A program made the position numbers and the translations under genes. Below are positions 8,448 to 17,072 of a DNA stretch of 64,000 bases, piece after piece. The number at the start of each line of letters is the position of its first letter. Position 1 is the stretch's first letter. The stretch comes from Streptacidiphilus fuscans (GTDB taxonomy: Bacteria; Actinomycetota; Actinomycetes; Streptomycetales; Streptomycetaceae). The stretch covers positions 294,824 to 358,823 of the forward strand of contig NZ_JADPRT010000010.1 in the NCBI RefSeq assembly GCF_015690355.1, read 5' to 3'. The notes under the pieces were generated by a model, which was not told the origin of the DNA, made no database searches, and worked only from the letters and a program-made list of their open reading frames with translations.

Positions 8448-9140
8448 TCACCGCTCGCGGGCCTCCGCGCGGCGCAGGGCGGCTCGGAGGGTGGTGCGGA
8501 CCTCTGCCCCAGGAGTCTCCGGCACTCCGAGTTCGGCGGCGATGCGACGGTGCGCGCCGGGGCAGGGCCGCGACCCCGGCCCGGCCGCTGCCTCCGATTC
8601 CGCCTCCGCCTCCGACTCCGGCGCGGGCCCCGCCGCCGCCTCCCGCTCCCGCCTGTCCGACGCGAGGGCGGCGCGCTCGATGCCGACCAGCAGGTCGATC
8701 AGGCCGTGGTCGGCGTATCCGGCCGCACCGGCCCGGAGCCGGGTGCTGACGCTGCGGTAGAAGGCGCGGCCCGCCTGACGCCGCAGTTGGGCACGCAGGC
8801 GTGGCGGCAACGGGGCGAGGGCGCGCTCCAGGGCGGGCTCGGTGGCCTGCCACAGGAGCCGCGCGGCACGGACCGACTCCTCGGCGGGGATGCCGTCGAC
8901 GGCGCGGCGGGCGCCGAGCAGTTCGGCGCCGACGAGCTCGGCCTCGGCCACCTGGGGCTGTTCGCCGCGCAGTCCGGTGGCGCACTCGCGCAGCACGTTC
9001 TCGGCGTTGCGGCGGACCCGGGACCAGCGGCCGGTCGCGACCAGGGGGCTGTCGGCCTCGGCGAGCAGCGCGGCGTAGGCGTCGACGACGCCCGGCCGTT
9101 CCTCCTCGAACCGGCTGGCCGCCGCCTGATCCGCTGCCAC
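8448..9140 (-). CDS. hypothetical helical protein with possible C-terminal HTH
   Basis: The 230-residue cytosolic protein is almost entirely predicted helix. The first 140 residues form a compact-looking helical domain (FEEERPGVVDAYAALLAEAD, later LRAQLRRQAGRAFYRSV). A Glu/Ala/Pro linker (about 168-190) leads to a tail reading HRRIAAELGVPETPGAEV, which resembles the first two helices of LuxR-type HTH motifs but is not convincing. I do not recognise the family. It lies between the first PIG-V-like gene and the aquaporin on the same strand. Codon use is normal for the window. Confidence 0.6.
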   Translation of the reverse strand: MAADQAAASRFEEERPGVVDAYAALLAEADSPLVATGRWSRVRRNAENVLRECATGLRGEQPQVAEAELVGAELLGARRAVDGIPAEESVRAARLLWQATEPALERALAPLPPRLRAQLRRQAGRAFYRSVSTRLRAGAAGYADHGLIDLLVGIERAALASDRREREAAAGPAPESEAEAESEAAAGPGSRPCPGAHRRIAAELGVPETPGAEVRTTLRAALRRAEARER

Positions 9141-9205
9141 CCACCGCCCCCTTCACCGGACCTCGACCCAACGACGGTCCGATCCTAAGCGGCAGCCGTC
9201 CGGGC

Positions 9206-10069
9206 CTATGCGCAGGCGTCGACCCCGATGGCCGGGGGCACCTCCGGAGGCACATGCGGGGACGCCTCCCGGGGCACCTCCGATCGCCCTCCCGAGGGCC
9301 CTCCCGAAGGCACTCCCTCGGATGTTTCCGGCGGCGGGCGGAAGATCAGGGCGGCCACCCCGCCGCCGAGCGCCGCTCCCAGCAGTTGCGCGGCGAGGAA
9401 GGCGGGAAGCGAGGCGGGCGCCAGGCCTGACGGGCCGCCGGTGAGTGAACGGGCCACGGTGACAGCAGGGTTGGCGAAGGCCCCGGACGAGGTGGACCAG
9501 ATCCCGGCCGCGATGTAGGCGGCGACGGCCAGCGGGATCATCCGGTCCCGACCGGTGCGGTCGAGGCCCTGCACGACCAGGATCAGCCCGGCCGTGCCGA
9601 CCACCTCGCCGAGCAGCGTCCCGGCTCCTCCCAGGTGCGCGCCGGTGGCGGCCAGCAGCGGCCTGCCGAACATCGCCTCGGCCAGCACCGCGCCGACGGT
9701 CGCCCCGAGCAGCTGCGCGAGAAGACGGACGGCACGGGAACGGGCGGAGAGACCGCGCACGGTGAGGGTGACCACCGGGTTGAGGTGACCGCCGGAGACC
9801 GGGGCGAAGAGCAGGATCAGCACCCCGAGCGCACTCGACGTCGCCAGCGAGGTCGCCAGCAGCACCGTGGCGGGATCGCGGCCGAGCGCCACGGCCTTGT
9901 CCGTCGATCCGACCACCACGCCAGCCAGCAGCGCGGTCCCCACCAGCTCGGCCCCGACCCGACGCCATTCCGCCCGATGCCGTCCGGCCCGACGCCATCC
10001 CGCATGATGCCGTCCCGCCTGACGCCGTCCCGACTGACGCAGACCCACCCCAACCGACCCTGTCCCCAT
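9206..10069 (-). CDS. MIP family channel (aquaporin-like)
   Basis: The 287-residue product contains a complete MIP core of about 230 residues, with six membrane spans and the two half-helix motifs: NPV (GGHLNPVVTL, in place of the usual NPA) and NPA (GAFANPAVTV). Such channels pass water, glycerol or small neutral solutes, including metalloid acids; arsenic genes are not nearby, so the substrate is open. The core is framed by a 15-bp repeat at the N-terminus (Arg/His/Trp-rich pentapeptides) and a 12-bp repeat at the C-terminus. The ATG at 10069 lacks a ribosome site; translation could begin at a GTG after the N-terminal repeat. Confidence 0.82.
   Translation of the reverse strand: MGTGSVGVGLRQSGRRQAGRHHAGWRRAGRHRAEWRRVGAELVGTALLAGVVVGSTDKAVALGRDPATVLLATSLATSSALGVLILLFAPVSGGHLNPVVTLTVRGLSARSRAVRLLAQLLGATVGAVLAEAMFGRPLLAATGAHLGGAGTLLGEVVGTAGLILVVQGLDRTGRDRMIPLAVAAYIAAGIWSTSSGAFANPAVTVARSLTGGPSGLAPASLPAFLAAQLLGAALGGGVAALIFRPPPETSEGVPSGGPSGGRSEVPREASPHVPPEVPPAIGVDACA
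9235..9318 (-). repeat. 12-bp tandem repeat x7 at the 3' end of the aquaporin gene
   Basis: Seven 12-bp units related to RGGGCMCCTCCG encode Pro/Ser/Gly/Val tetrapeptides in the cytosolic tail, beyond the last membrane span. Confidence 0.7.
9961..10035 (-). repeat. 15-bp tandem repeat x5 at the 5' end of the aquaporin gene
   Basis: Five units GAYGCCRTYCSGNNN (15 bp each, plus a decayed sixth to 10050) encode (G/E)-(R/W)-(R/H)-x-(A/V) pentads before the first membrane span. Confidence 0.88.
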
Positions 10070-10370
10070 AGGGGGCAGAGAAGCGCCATTTCAACATTTT
10101 GTCAATTTTTACCCAGCCCATGCCGCCCGCACACCTGACACGGATCCACCGCATATCTGACACGCGATCAACACAGCTGCGTCCAGGGGCGGGTCCAGTT
10201 CGTGCACAATTCCGCCACGCACACGCGAAGCCGCACGTCGGCCCGCTCTCACTCCGAACCGGATCTCACCTCAATTTTCCGATCCGTACACATTGACCTG
10301 ACAGGATGGCCGTCATGCTCGGCTCAACTTGCCGACCGAACTTCGAGCCCTTCCCATCACCGAGGAAACC
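10070..10370. other. divergent intergenic region, aquaporin to membrane protein
   Basis: About 300 bp and clearly lower in G+C than its surroundings. It contains TTGACA-AAA-TGTTGA on the minus strand (centre about 10100), a loose 6+6 inverted repeat that could be a promoter or operator element of the aquaporin gene. No RNA gene or open frame is supported. Confidence 0.4.
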
Positions 10371-11726
10371 GTGAGCGTTCCGACCAGCGCGCCCGAGCAG
10401 CCCGAGCAGACGGCAGGCCAGGCGCAAGCGCCGACCTCCGGCTTCGCGATCCGCCTCCCGGCGCGGACCCCCACGGGGTGGCGCACCGGGCTGGCCCTGG
10501 CGCTCCGGGCTGCCGAACCGGCACTGCTGCTCTTCATGGTGGCGCGCGCCGTCGGTATGTCGCTGATCATCTTCCTCAGCCCGGGCTCGGCGACCTACGC
10601 GCTGCGCCGGCTGGCCCTGCACTGGGACGCCTCCTGGTACCTGGACATAGCCCAGCACGGCTATGACCACGCGATACGCCCGATGCTTCCGGGCGCGACG
10701 ATACAGACGACCAACCTGGCCTTCTTCCCGGTCTATCCGGCGATGATCAAGGTCACCCACACCGTGCTGCCGTTCCTGAGCTGGGGCACGGTCGGGGTGC
10801 TCACCGCCTCGGCGTGCGCGGTCGGTGCGGCCTGGGGCATCTTCGCGGCGACGTCGTTCCGCTACGGCGAGAAGGTCGGCACGATCGCGGCGCTGCTGTG
10901 GGGCGTGGCCCCGGTCGCCGCCGTCGAGACGGCGGGGTACAGCGAGTCGGCGTTCACCATGTTCTCCGCCTGGACGCTCTACTGCGTGGTCTCCCGCCGC
11001 TGGATCGCGGCCGGGGTGCTGTCGATCCTGGCGGGCCTGACCCGGCCGACCGGTGTCGCCGTCGCGGCGGCGGTGATGTGCGCGGGCGCCATGGAGATCT
11101 GGCTGCGCTACCAGCGGCGCCGCGCCGAGCAGGGACAGGGTCGACTCCTCCCCTGGCTGGACCGACTGCCCTGGTTCGACGGCGCCGACCTCGACGCCGC
11201 ACCGCTCGCCACCGAGCCGCCGCTGTGGAAGCCGCTGGTGGCGATCCTGATGGCGCCCGTGGGCTGGGTCGGCTTCGTCGGCTGGACCGCGCTGCGGCTG
11301 CACAACCTGAACGCCTACTTCCAGATCCAGGCGGGCTGGCATTCCAAGTTCAACTTCGGAATGTCGACCGCGCACGACATGCGCCTGCTCTTCACCTCGG
11401 CGAACCCGGTCGGGCTGTACTACCCGGTGGTGGCCGGGGTGCTGATCGCGGCGGCGGTGGTCTTCGTGACCTCGATCGCGCAGCGTCAGCCGCTGGCGTT
11501 CGTGATGTTCAGCTTCGTCATCATGGTGATCGCCTACGGCGACACTGCCTTCTTCTCCTCGCGAGCCCGGTTCCTGCTGCCCGCCTTCCCGCTGCTGATC
11601 CCGCTGGCGGCGGGTTTCGCCCGGGTCCGGACCAAGGCGACGCTCTACGCGGTCCTTGCGGCCTGCGCGATCTCCTCGGGGCTCTACGGCGCGTACATCC
11701 TGCTGTACTCGCCCAGCGCGCCCTGA
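10371..11726 (+). CDS. PIG-V-like mannosyltransferase family membrane protein
   Basis: The 451-residue polytopic protein has the family motifs HWDASWYLDIAQHGY and FFPVYP after the first membrane span, then AAVETAGYSESAF, LAGLTRPTG and a C-terminal ARFLLPAFPLL span. PIG-V-type GT-C enzymes transfer mannose from a polyprenyl-phosphate donor on the outer face of the membrane. The chosen start is GTG 10371, preceded by GAGGA; an upstream TTG at 10329 lacks this. The first 50 residues are Pro/Gln/Ala-rich and cytosolic. It is the intact paralogue of the gene ending at 7155, on the opposite strand, with the aquaporin between them. Confidence 0.75.
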   Translation: MSVPTSAPEQPEQTAGQAQAPTSGFAIRLPARTPTGWRTGLALALRAAEPALLLFMVARAVGMSLIIFLSPGSATYALRRLALHWDASWYLDIAQHGYDHAIRPMLPGATIQTTNLAFFPVYPAMIKVTHTVLPFLSWGTVGVLTASACAVGAAWGIFAATSFRYGEKVGTIAALLWGVAPVAAVETAGYSESAFTMFSAWTLYCVVSRRWIAAGVLSILAGLTRPTGVAVAAAVMCAGAMEIWLRYQRRRAEQGQGRLLPWLDRLPWFDGADLDAAPLATEPPLWKPLVAILMAPVGWVGFVGWTALRLHNLNAYFQIQAGWHSKFNFGMSTAHDMRLLFTSANPVGLYYPVVAGVLIAAAVVFVTSIAQRQPLAFVMFSFVIMVIAYGDTAFFSSRARFLLPAFPLLIPLAAGFARVRTKATLYAVLAACAISSGLYGAYILLYSPSAP

Positions 11727-11756
11727 GCGCCCGCCCACCACTTTCGACGCACCCTC

Positions 11757-11808
11757 TTGTCGGCGAAGCTACTCTCCGGTAATTCTTACTGACACCAGGT
11801 CTAGTAAG
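11757..11808 (+). promoter_or_regulatory. promoter with overlapping dyad before the hydrolase gene
   Basis: TTGTCG (11757-11762) and TAATTC (11780-11785) are spaced by 17 bases. Overlapping the -10 and predicted start point is CTTACT (11785-11790), a 12-base spacer and AGTAAG (11803-11808), a perfect 6+6 inverted repeat. This geometry suits repression at the start of transcription by a dimeric regulator. Confidence 0.5.
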
Positions 11809-11841
11809 GCTGCCCAGCCGTCGGCACCAGGGAGCGTCGCC

Positions 11842-12681
11842 ATGCCCGAGATCGCGTACCAGCACGAAACGCCGCACGGCCCGCGCACCGTCACCGTGCG
11901 GTACGAGCGCCGGGGCAGCGGGACCCCGCTGCTGCTGATGCACGGGATCGGCCACCACTGGCAGGCCTGGGAGCCGGTGCTCCCCGCGCTGGCCGAGCGG
12001 CACGACGTGATCGCGATCGACCTGCCCGGTTTCGGCGCATCCGCGCCGCTCCCGGCCGGGTCCGCCTACGACCTCGACTCGGTCGTGCCCGGCCTCGGCT
12101 CGCTCTGCGCCGCGCTGGAGGTCACCCGCCCGCACGTGGTCGGCAACTCGCTCGGCGGGCTGCTCGCGCTGGAGATGGGCCGACGCGGGCTGGCGCGCTC
12201 GGTGACCGCGCTCTCCCCCGCCGGGTTCTGGACCCGGCCGGAGCAGGCCTACGCGTTCGGCGTGCTGCTCGGCATGCGCTTCGGCGCGCGGACCCTGCCC
12301 GCCCCGCTGGCCCGACGGCTCGCCGAGAACCCGTCCACCCGCGGGCTGCTGGTCGGCTCCATCTACGCCCGCCCGAAGCTGCGCGCGCCCGAGGACGCGC
12401 TGGCCGAGACCCGGGCGCTGCGCGGGGCGAAAGGCTTCGCGGCGACGCTCAAGGCGGGGCTGAACGTCGACTACCGCGTCGACGTCACCGGCGTGCCGGT
12501 GACCATCGGCTGGGGCACCAAGGACCGGTTGCTGGTCCCCAAGCAGGCCGGCCGTGCGGAGACCCGGCTGCCCAAGGCGAAGGTCGTCCGGTTGGCGGGC
12601 TGCGGCCATGTGCCGATGAACGACGACCCGACGCTGGTCGCGGAGACGATCCTCTCGGCCGTCGCCGCCGCGGAGGCGTAG
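11842..12681 (+). CDS. alpha/beta-fold hydrolase
   Basis: The 279-residue cytosolic enzyme has the alpha/beta-hydrolase layout: an oxyanion-hole HGIGHHWQAW, the strand-loop DLPGFGAS, the nucleophile elbow GNSLGG (Ser in VVGNSLGGLLALE), an acid region TKDRLLVP and a C-terminal GCGHVPMNDDP carrying the catalytic His. Length and motifs fit esterase/epoxide-hydrolase-like members, but the substrate cannot be read from sequence. The ATG at 11842 is preceded by GGGAG; the frame upstream of it is non-coding. It appears to be a single-gene unit with its own promoter and dyad. Confidence 0.88.
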   Translation: MPEIAYQHETPHGPRTVTVRYERRGSGTPLLLMHGIGHHWQAWEPVLPALAERHDVIAIDLPGFGASAPLPAGSAYDLDSVVPGLGSLCAALEVTRPHVVGNSLGGLLALEMGRRGLARSVTALSPAGFWTRPEQAYAFGVLLGMRFGARTLPAPLARRLAENPSTRGLLVGSIYARPKLRAPEDALAETRALRGAKGFAATLKAGLNVDYRVDVTGVPVTIGWGTKDRLLVPKQAGRAETRLPKAKVVRLAGCGHVPMNDDPTLVAETILSAVAAAEA

Positions 12682-12861
12682 CACGCCCGTCGGACGCGCC
12701 CCCGTCCCGGATACCGGGCGAGCTCACCCGATGGAGTGATACCAGCCCCCTCACTCACCTGCCGAGAAAGCGCAGGTCAACGGCGTCAATCCGGCCGCGT
12801 CAGGAGCAGCCGGGCGCTGCCCGTGCCGCTGACGGCATGTCACGATGCGCTCGTGCCAGTG

Positions 12862-14859
12862 ATGTCCCGAGATCCTGCGGCTCCCCTCGACGACGAGCCG
12901 GACGACAGCGCGGTACCCGGCTCCGGCGCAGGGCGGCCCGAACCGCGCGCCCAGCGCCTGCGCCGGGTCGGCCGCTGGGTGCTGGCCGGGCACAGCGCGC
13001 CGGAGCTGCTCCGGCTGCCGCCCGCCCAGGTCAACCGGATGCTGACGGTGCTCGCCTGCGCGTCCATGCTGATCGGCGCGCGCGACATCTGGAACCGCAC
13101 CATCGTCAACCAGCAGGTGCACGCCTTCGCGGTGATCCTGTACTTCGGCGCGATCCTGGTGATCGCGGTGCTGGCGCTGAGCGTGCGGACCCGGCGGGTG
13201 ATGACGCTCGTCGACGCGTTCATGCTGGCCGTCGCCGCGCTGCAGTGCGTCAACCGGTTCTACGTCGTAACCGCCGCGCAGCCGCCCGCGCCCGGGGTGG
13301 CGTCCAGCCACGTGTACTACGGCACCGACGAGGGCTCGCTGATCCACATGGCGGCCCGGACCCTGCTGCACCACGGCCGGATCTACGGGACCCAGTGGCC
13401 GCAGATCTTCTCGATGTTCCATGTCGGGACCACCCCGCTGATGAACGGCGGCGCGGCGACCGGGCTCGACTACCCGCCGCTGGGGCCGATCTTCACCGCG
13501 GTCCCGATGAAGCTGGGTCTCAGCCACCCGCCCGCCGGGCTGGCGGCGACGGCGATGCTGCTGCTGGCCTCGGTGGTGATGTTCCTGCTGCTGCCGGTCT
13601 CCTGGCGGCCGGTGGCGGTGATCGTCTGCTTCGGCTTCGGCTGGCTGCCCAACTACGCGCAGATGGGCTACCCCGGCTGCATGGAACTGCCGTTCCTGCT
13701 GGTCACCGTGGCCTACTGGCACCGGACCGGACGCGGCGGACGGCTCGGCCTGATCGGCGTCACGCAGGCCGTCTGCCTCGGCATCGCGGCCTGCCTGCAC
13801 CAGCTGACCTGGTTCCTGACGCCGTTCCTGCTGATCGGGATGTTCATGATCCGGCGCGGCGAGATGCCCGCGCGGGACGCGGCCCGGGTGGTGCTGCGCT
13901 ATGCGGCGATCACCGCCGGGGTCTTCCTGGCGATCAACCTGCCGTTCATCCTCCAGGGCGCGCACGCCTGGCTCCGCGGGGTGCTGACGCCGCTGACGCA
14001 GCAGGCGATCCCGGCCGGGCAGGGGCTGGTCGGCATCTCCTCCTTCTTCACCTCCGGCAGCGGCGACCTGCATCTCTACAGCGTGGCCGGGCAGTTGCTC
14101 TGCCTGGCGATGATGGTGCTGCTGGTGCTCTTCCCCCGGCGGCTGGGCCCGGCGGTGACGGTGATGCCGTGGCTGGTCTTCTACCTGTCGACCCGCTCGC
14201 AGCAGGACTACTTCGACCTGACCGTGCCGCTGTGGGTGATGGCCGCGGCGACGGTCTCCGCCGCCGACTTCGACCGCGCCTGGCATCCGCGCACGGGCTG
14301 GCTCGGCTCCCGGGCGGTACGCGCCGCACTGGTGCCGGTGCTGCTGGCGCCGACGGTGGTCACCATCGCGGCGGCGATCCTCACTCCCCCGCCGCTGACG
14401 ATGGCGGTGACCGCGATGAACGGCAGCGACGGGGCGGGCGAGCTCGCACTGCTGGACCTGCTGCAGCGGGTGCAGGTGACGGTGACCAACACCAGCGACG
14501 AGGCGGTGACCCCGCACTTCGCCACCAGCACCGGGGCGACCATTTCGGACTACTGGAAGGTGCTCTCCGGCCCGGTCACGCTCCCGGCCCACTCCACCGC
14601 CGTCTACCGGCTCAAGGCCCCCTACAGCGGCGTGGACACCCCCGGCGTCAAGGGCAGGATCCTGCTGCGCGCGGTGACCCCGCAGCCGATGAGCATCTCC
14701 TCGCAGCTGATCGGCGTCGGACCGGACCCGTCGACGCTGTCGCCGAAGCTGAAGAAGATCCTCGACTCGGGCCTCGGCCTTACCCGGCACAGCTCGGACA
14801 GTGTCGGCAGCACGGACACCACGGGCGGCTCGCCCGTCGAGGGGATCAACGGGCGCTGA
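12862..14859 (+). CDS. large polytopic membrane protein, possible GT-C glycosyltransferase
   Basis: The 665-residue protein has a cytosolic Pro/Arg-rich head (about 50 residues), some 10-12 membrane spans (about residues 65-510), and a roughly 150-residue C-terminal domain rich in Thr/Val/Ser that should be extracytoplasmic and beta-rich. The loop YYGTDEGSLIHMAARTLLHHG and a DYPPLGPI motif recall GT87/DUF2029-type mannosyltransferases, but the match is only suggestive. Start codon is uncertain: ATG 12862 is chosen because upstream residues look non-coding, though no good ribosome site is present. It converges with the binding-protein gene, with 9 bp between stops. Confidence 0.65.
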   Translation: MSRDPAAPLDDEPDDSAVPGSGAGRPEPRAQRLRRVGRWVLAGHSAPELLRLPPAQVNRMLTVLACASMLIGARDIWNRTIVNQQVHAFAVILYFGAILVIAVLALSVRTRRVMTLVDAFMLAVAALQCVNRFYVVTAAQPPAPGVASSHVYYGTDEGSLIHMAARTLLHHGRIYGTQWPQIFSMFHVGTTPLMNGGAATGLDYPPLGPIFTAVPMKLGLSHPPAGLAATAMLLLASVVMFLLLPVSWRPVAVIVCFGFGWLPNYAQMGYPGCMELPFLLVTVAYWHRTGRGGRLGLIGVTQAVCLGIAACLHQLTWFLTPFLLIGMFMIRRGEMPARDAARVVLRYAAITAGVFLAINLPFILQGAHAWLRGVLTPLTQQAIPAGQGLVGISSFFTSGSGDLHLYSVAGQLLCLAMMVLLVLFPRRLGPAVTVMPWLVFYLSTRSQQDYFDLTVPLWVMAAATVSAADFDRAWHPRTGWLGSRAVRAALVPVLLAPTVVTIAAAILTPPPLTMAVTAMNGSDGAGELALLDLLQRVQVTVTNTSDEAVTPHFATSTGATISDYWKVLSGPVTLPAHSTAVYRLKAPYSGVDTPGVKGRILLRAVTPQPMSISSQLIGVGPDPSTLSPKLKKILDSGLGLTRHSSDSVGSTDTTGGSPVEGINGR

Positions 14860-14868
14860 GCCCCCGCG

Positions 14869-16200
14869 CTAGGGCTTGTAGGGCAGCGAGGGCACCTGGA
14901 AGCAGGTGGTGTTCATGTCCGGGACCTGGGTGACCCAGCCGCCCTGACCGCCGTCGGCCGAGTCCTCCCAACGGGCCACGTTCAGGCAGGCCTTGGTGAG
15001 GCCGGTCGGCGGGTGCGGGCTCGGCACGAACGAGGCCGGGATCAGCAGGCCGTGGGCGTCGTAGGGCTGCGGGCGCTGCATGTAGGCGTCGACGCAGGAG
15101 CGGGTCACGTCCGCGCCGCAGGAGGTGGCGGCGTCGGTGAACCACTGCGCGCCCGCCCAGCCGAGCAGCTGCCATTCGGACAACTGCTGGTCCGGGTCGT
15201 ACTTCTGCATCGCCGCACGGAACGCGGAGACCGCGGGATAGCGCGTGTCCTCGTAGTTGCGCGCGTACGACGTGGTCCACAGGACGTCGCGGCAGCCGGG
15301 GACGGAGGCGTAGTCGGAGCGGATCTCGTCGGACCAGTTCTGCTCGTTGGTCACCTTGGCCGTCACGCCGACCCCGGCCGAGGCCATCGCCTGGCAGAGA
15401 CCGGTGTTGCCGCGCAGGTCCATGGCGTCGAGCAGCAGTTGGGCGTGGTCGGCCTTCATCCCGGCGGCGACGGCGGCGAAGTCCGGCAGGGCGAAGTCGA
15501 CGGTCTCGTTGAGCACCGAGTAGCCCTCGGCCTTGAGGCCCTGGGTGAGTTGGGCGGCGTAGCGGAGGGAGTCGGACTGGTTGTAGGCGACGACCACCGC
15601 CCGGCTGAGGCCGAGCTTGGTCTTGAAGTACCGGTCGACCTCGGTGGACTGGTACAGCACGCCGTTCCAGCCGACCGTCTTCCCGTCGCGCGGTTCGTCG
15701 GTGCCGTAGATCTGGTAAAGGTGCGGGTACTGGTCGTAGGCCGTGCCGATGGTGATGCCGCCGATGTCGGGGACGCCCTGGGCGCTGACGTACGGCGCGC
15801 CCGCGTACTCCAGCTCGGTCCCGGCGACCAGGGCGACCACGTGGTCCTGGTCGATCAGCTGGTGCACGCAGCTCTGGTTGCCGATGCCGGAGCCGCCGTC
15901 GTCGCACGGATAGACCTTGACCTGGCGGCCGTTGATGCCGCCCGCGGCGTCGAGCGCCTGGAAGAAGGCCTGCGCGCCGGTCGTCGGGCCGGAGAAGGTG
16001 TCGCCGCCCAGCGGGCTGCTGATCGAGGCGATGATGCCGACCGGGATGGGGGGCTGCGCCGTCCCGCCCGGCGCGGCGGGCGCGGTGCTGCCGAAGTCGC
16101 GGAGCGGCAGTCGACTGCCGCAGGCGGTCGCGCACACCAGGAGCAGCGCGAGGACGGCCGCCCGGACCGTCCTCGCGCGCGCGGCGCGCCGGACGCTCAC
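14869..16200 (-). CDS. branched-chain amino acid ABC transporter substrate-binding lipoprotein
   Basis: The 443-residue product has an Arg-rich signal, a hydrophobic stretch and the lipobox ATAC with Cys27 as the lipidated residue. The mature part is a type I periplasmic-binding fold of the LivJ/K kind (VGIIASISSPLGGDTFSGPTT, ALDAAGGINGRQVKVYPCDD). It probably captures amino acids or related small molecules outside the cell and delivers them to the Liv-type transporter encoded at 17689-21124 on the other strand. The GTG start is the third copy of an 8-bp repeat containing GGTGAGC. A lipoprotein gene lies just upstream on the same strand. Confidence 0.85.
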   Translation of the reverse strand: MSVRRAARARTVRAAVLALLLVCATACGSRLPLRDFGSTAPAAPGGTAQPPIPVGIIASISSPLGGDTFSGPTTGAQAFFQALDAAGGINGRQVKVYPCDDGGSGIGNQSCVHQLIDQDHVVALVAGTELEYAGAPYVSAQGVPDIGGITIGTAYDQYPHLYQIYGTDEPRDGKTVGWNGVLYQSTEVDRYFKTKLGLSRAVVVAYNQSDSLRYAAQLTQGLKAEGYSVLNETVDFALPDFAAVAAGMKADHAQLLLDAMDLRGNTGLCQAMASAGVGVTAKVTNEQNWSDEIRSDYASVPGCRDVLWTTSYARNYEDTRYPAVSAFRAAMQKYDPDQQLSEWQLLGWAGAQWFTDAATSCGADVTRSCVDAYMQRPQPYDAHGLLIPASFVPSPHPPTGLTKACLNVARWEDSADGGQGGWVTQVPDMNTTCFQVPSLPYKP

Positions 16201-16217
16201 CCGCTCACCTGCTCACC
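16194..16217 (-). repeat. 8-bp tandem repeat x3 over a start codon
   Basis: Three units of GGTGAGCR (minus strand) overlap the GTG start of the binding-protein gene, so each copy supplies both a GGTGAG ribosome-site-like element and a GTG. Confidence 0.8.
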
Positions 16218-16231
16218 GCCTCTGATCCCTC

Positions 16232-16258
16232 GGTCTCTCGGGTCTCACTGGTCTCTCA
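16232..16258 (-). repeat. 9-bp tandem repeat x3 at a stop codon
   Basis: GGTCTCTCG, GGTCTCACT and GGTCTCTCA on the plus strand. The third contains the TGA stop of the lipoprotein gene (16256-16258). Confidence 0.75.
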
Positions 16259-16888
16259 GGAGCAGCCGGGGATCGGCGTGGAGCCGGCCTTGAGCTGGAG
16301 CAGGCCGCACAGGGTCGTGTCGGCGACCTTCCAGATGCCGTTCTCGTTGACGGACTGGCCCGTGCTGTTGGGCAGCGCCTCGGCGCCGCTCAGGCAGACG
16401 TTGTAGGTGACCTTGGCGGTGGTGGCGCCGGTGAAGTCCACCTTGGTGACGCCGACAGTGGTCTGCGCCGCCTGCGGGTCCTTGCCGAAGGCCAGCAGCA
16501 CCGGGGTGAACTTGACCCCGTTCTGCAGCAGCGCGACCTTGGCCACGTCGGAGGTCGCCGGGTCGAAGAACTTGTTGTAGTTCGCCGCCACCTGCTGGGC
16601 GGCCGTCTTCACGTCGGCGGGTCCGCTGCCGGAGACGGTGTACGGCACCGAGCTGCCGCACGCGGCCGCTGCGGCGCTGCCGCTGGGGTTCGCGGGCGCG
16701 CTGCTCGCCGGCGCACCGCTCGCCGCGCCCGAGGTGGCCGACGCCGAGGGAGAGCCCGAACTGCTGCCGCCGCTGCTGCTGCAGGCCGCCGCGAGCAGCA
16801 GGACCGCCGCCGCGGTCCCGGCCCGGAAGAGGACGGTCCTGGTTCGACCCATGCCTCGATCTGTGTCCACCAACCGCTCTGTGTCCAT
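16256..16888 (-). CDS. MTB12-like secreted lipoprotein
   Basis: The 210-residue protein has a signal segment (TVLFRAGTAAAVLLLAAAC) with a lipobox Cys, a Ser/Gly/Ala-rich linker of about 45 residues, and a compact domain similar to the mycobacterial low-molecular-weight antigen MTB12 family (VKTAAQQVAANYNKFFDP, VALLQNGVKFTP, VTYNVCLSG). Function in this family is unknown; it is anchored outside the membrane. Start: the ATG at 16888 has GAAGG three bases upstream; an ATG 12 codons later (16852) is an alternative giving a conventional signal peptide length. It is upstream of the binding-protein gene, 55 bp apart. Confidence 0.72.
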   Translation of the reverse strand: MDTERLVDTDRGMGRTRTVLFRAGTAAAVLLLAAACSSSGGSSSGSPSASATSGAASGAPASSAPANPSGSAAAAACGSSVPYTVSGSGPADVKTAAQQVAANYNKFFDPATSDVAKVALLQNGVKFTPVLLAFGKDPQAAQTTVGVTKVDFTGATTAKVTYNVCLSGAEALPNSTGQSVNENGIWKVADTTLCGLLQLKAGSTPIPGCS

Positions 16889-17072
16889 CAACCTTCACCG
16901 CCCTGTCCTGGGTTGCGAGAGAGTCGAGAGAGATGGGTGCGGAGATCTGACTTAGCATCAGCGCTGGATCCCCAAGCTAGCTCCCAGGGATCGCCAGGAG
17001 CCCTCCCGTGCGGGTATTGATGAGGGAACGTGACCATTCGGCCCAGAGCCGAGAGCCCGAGGGAGGAACCCC

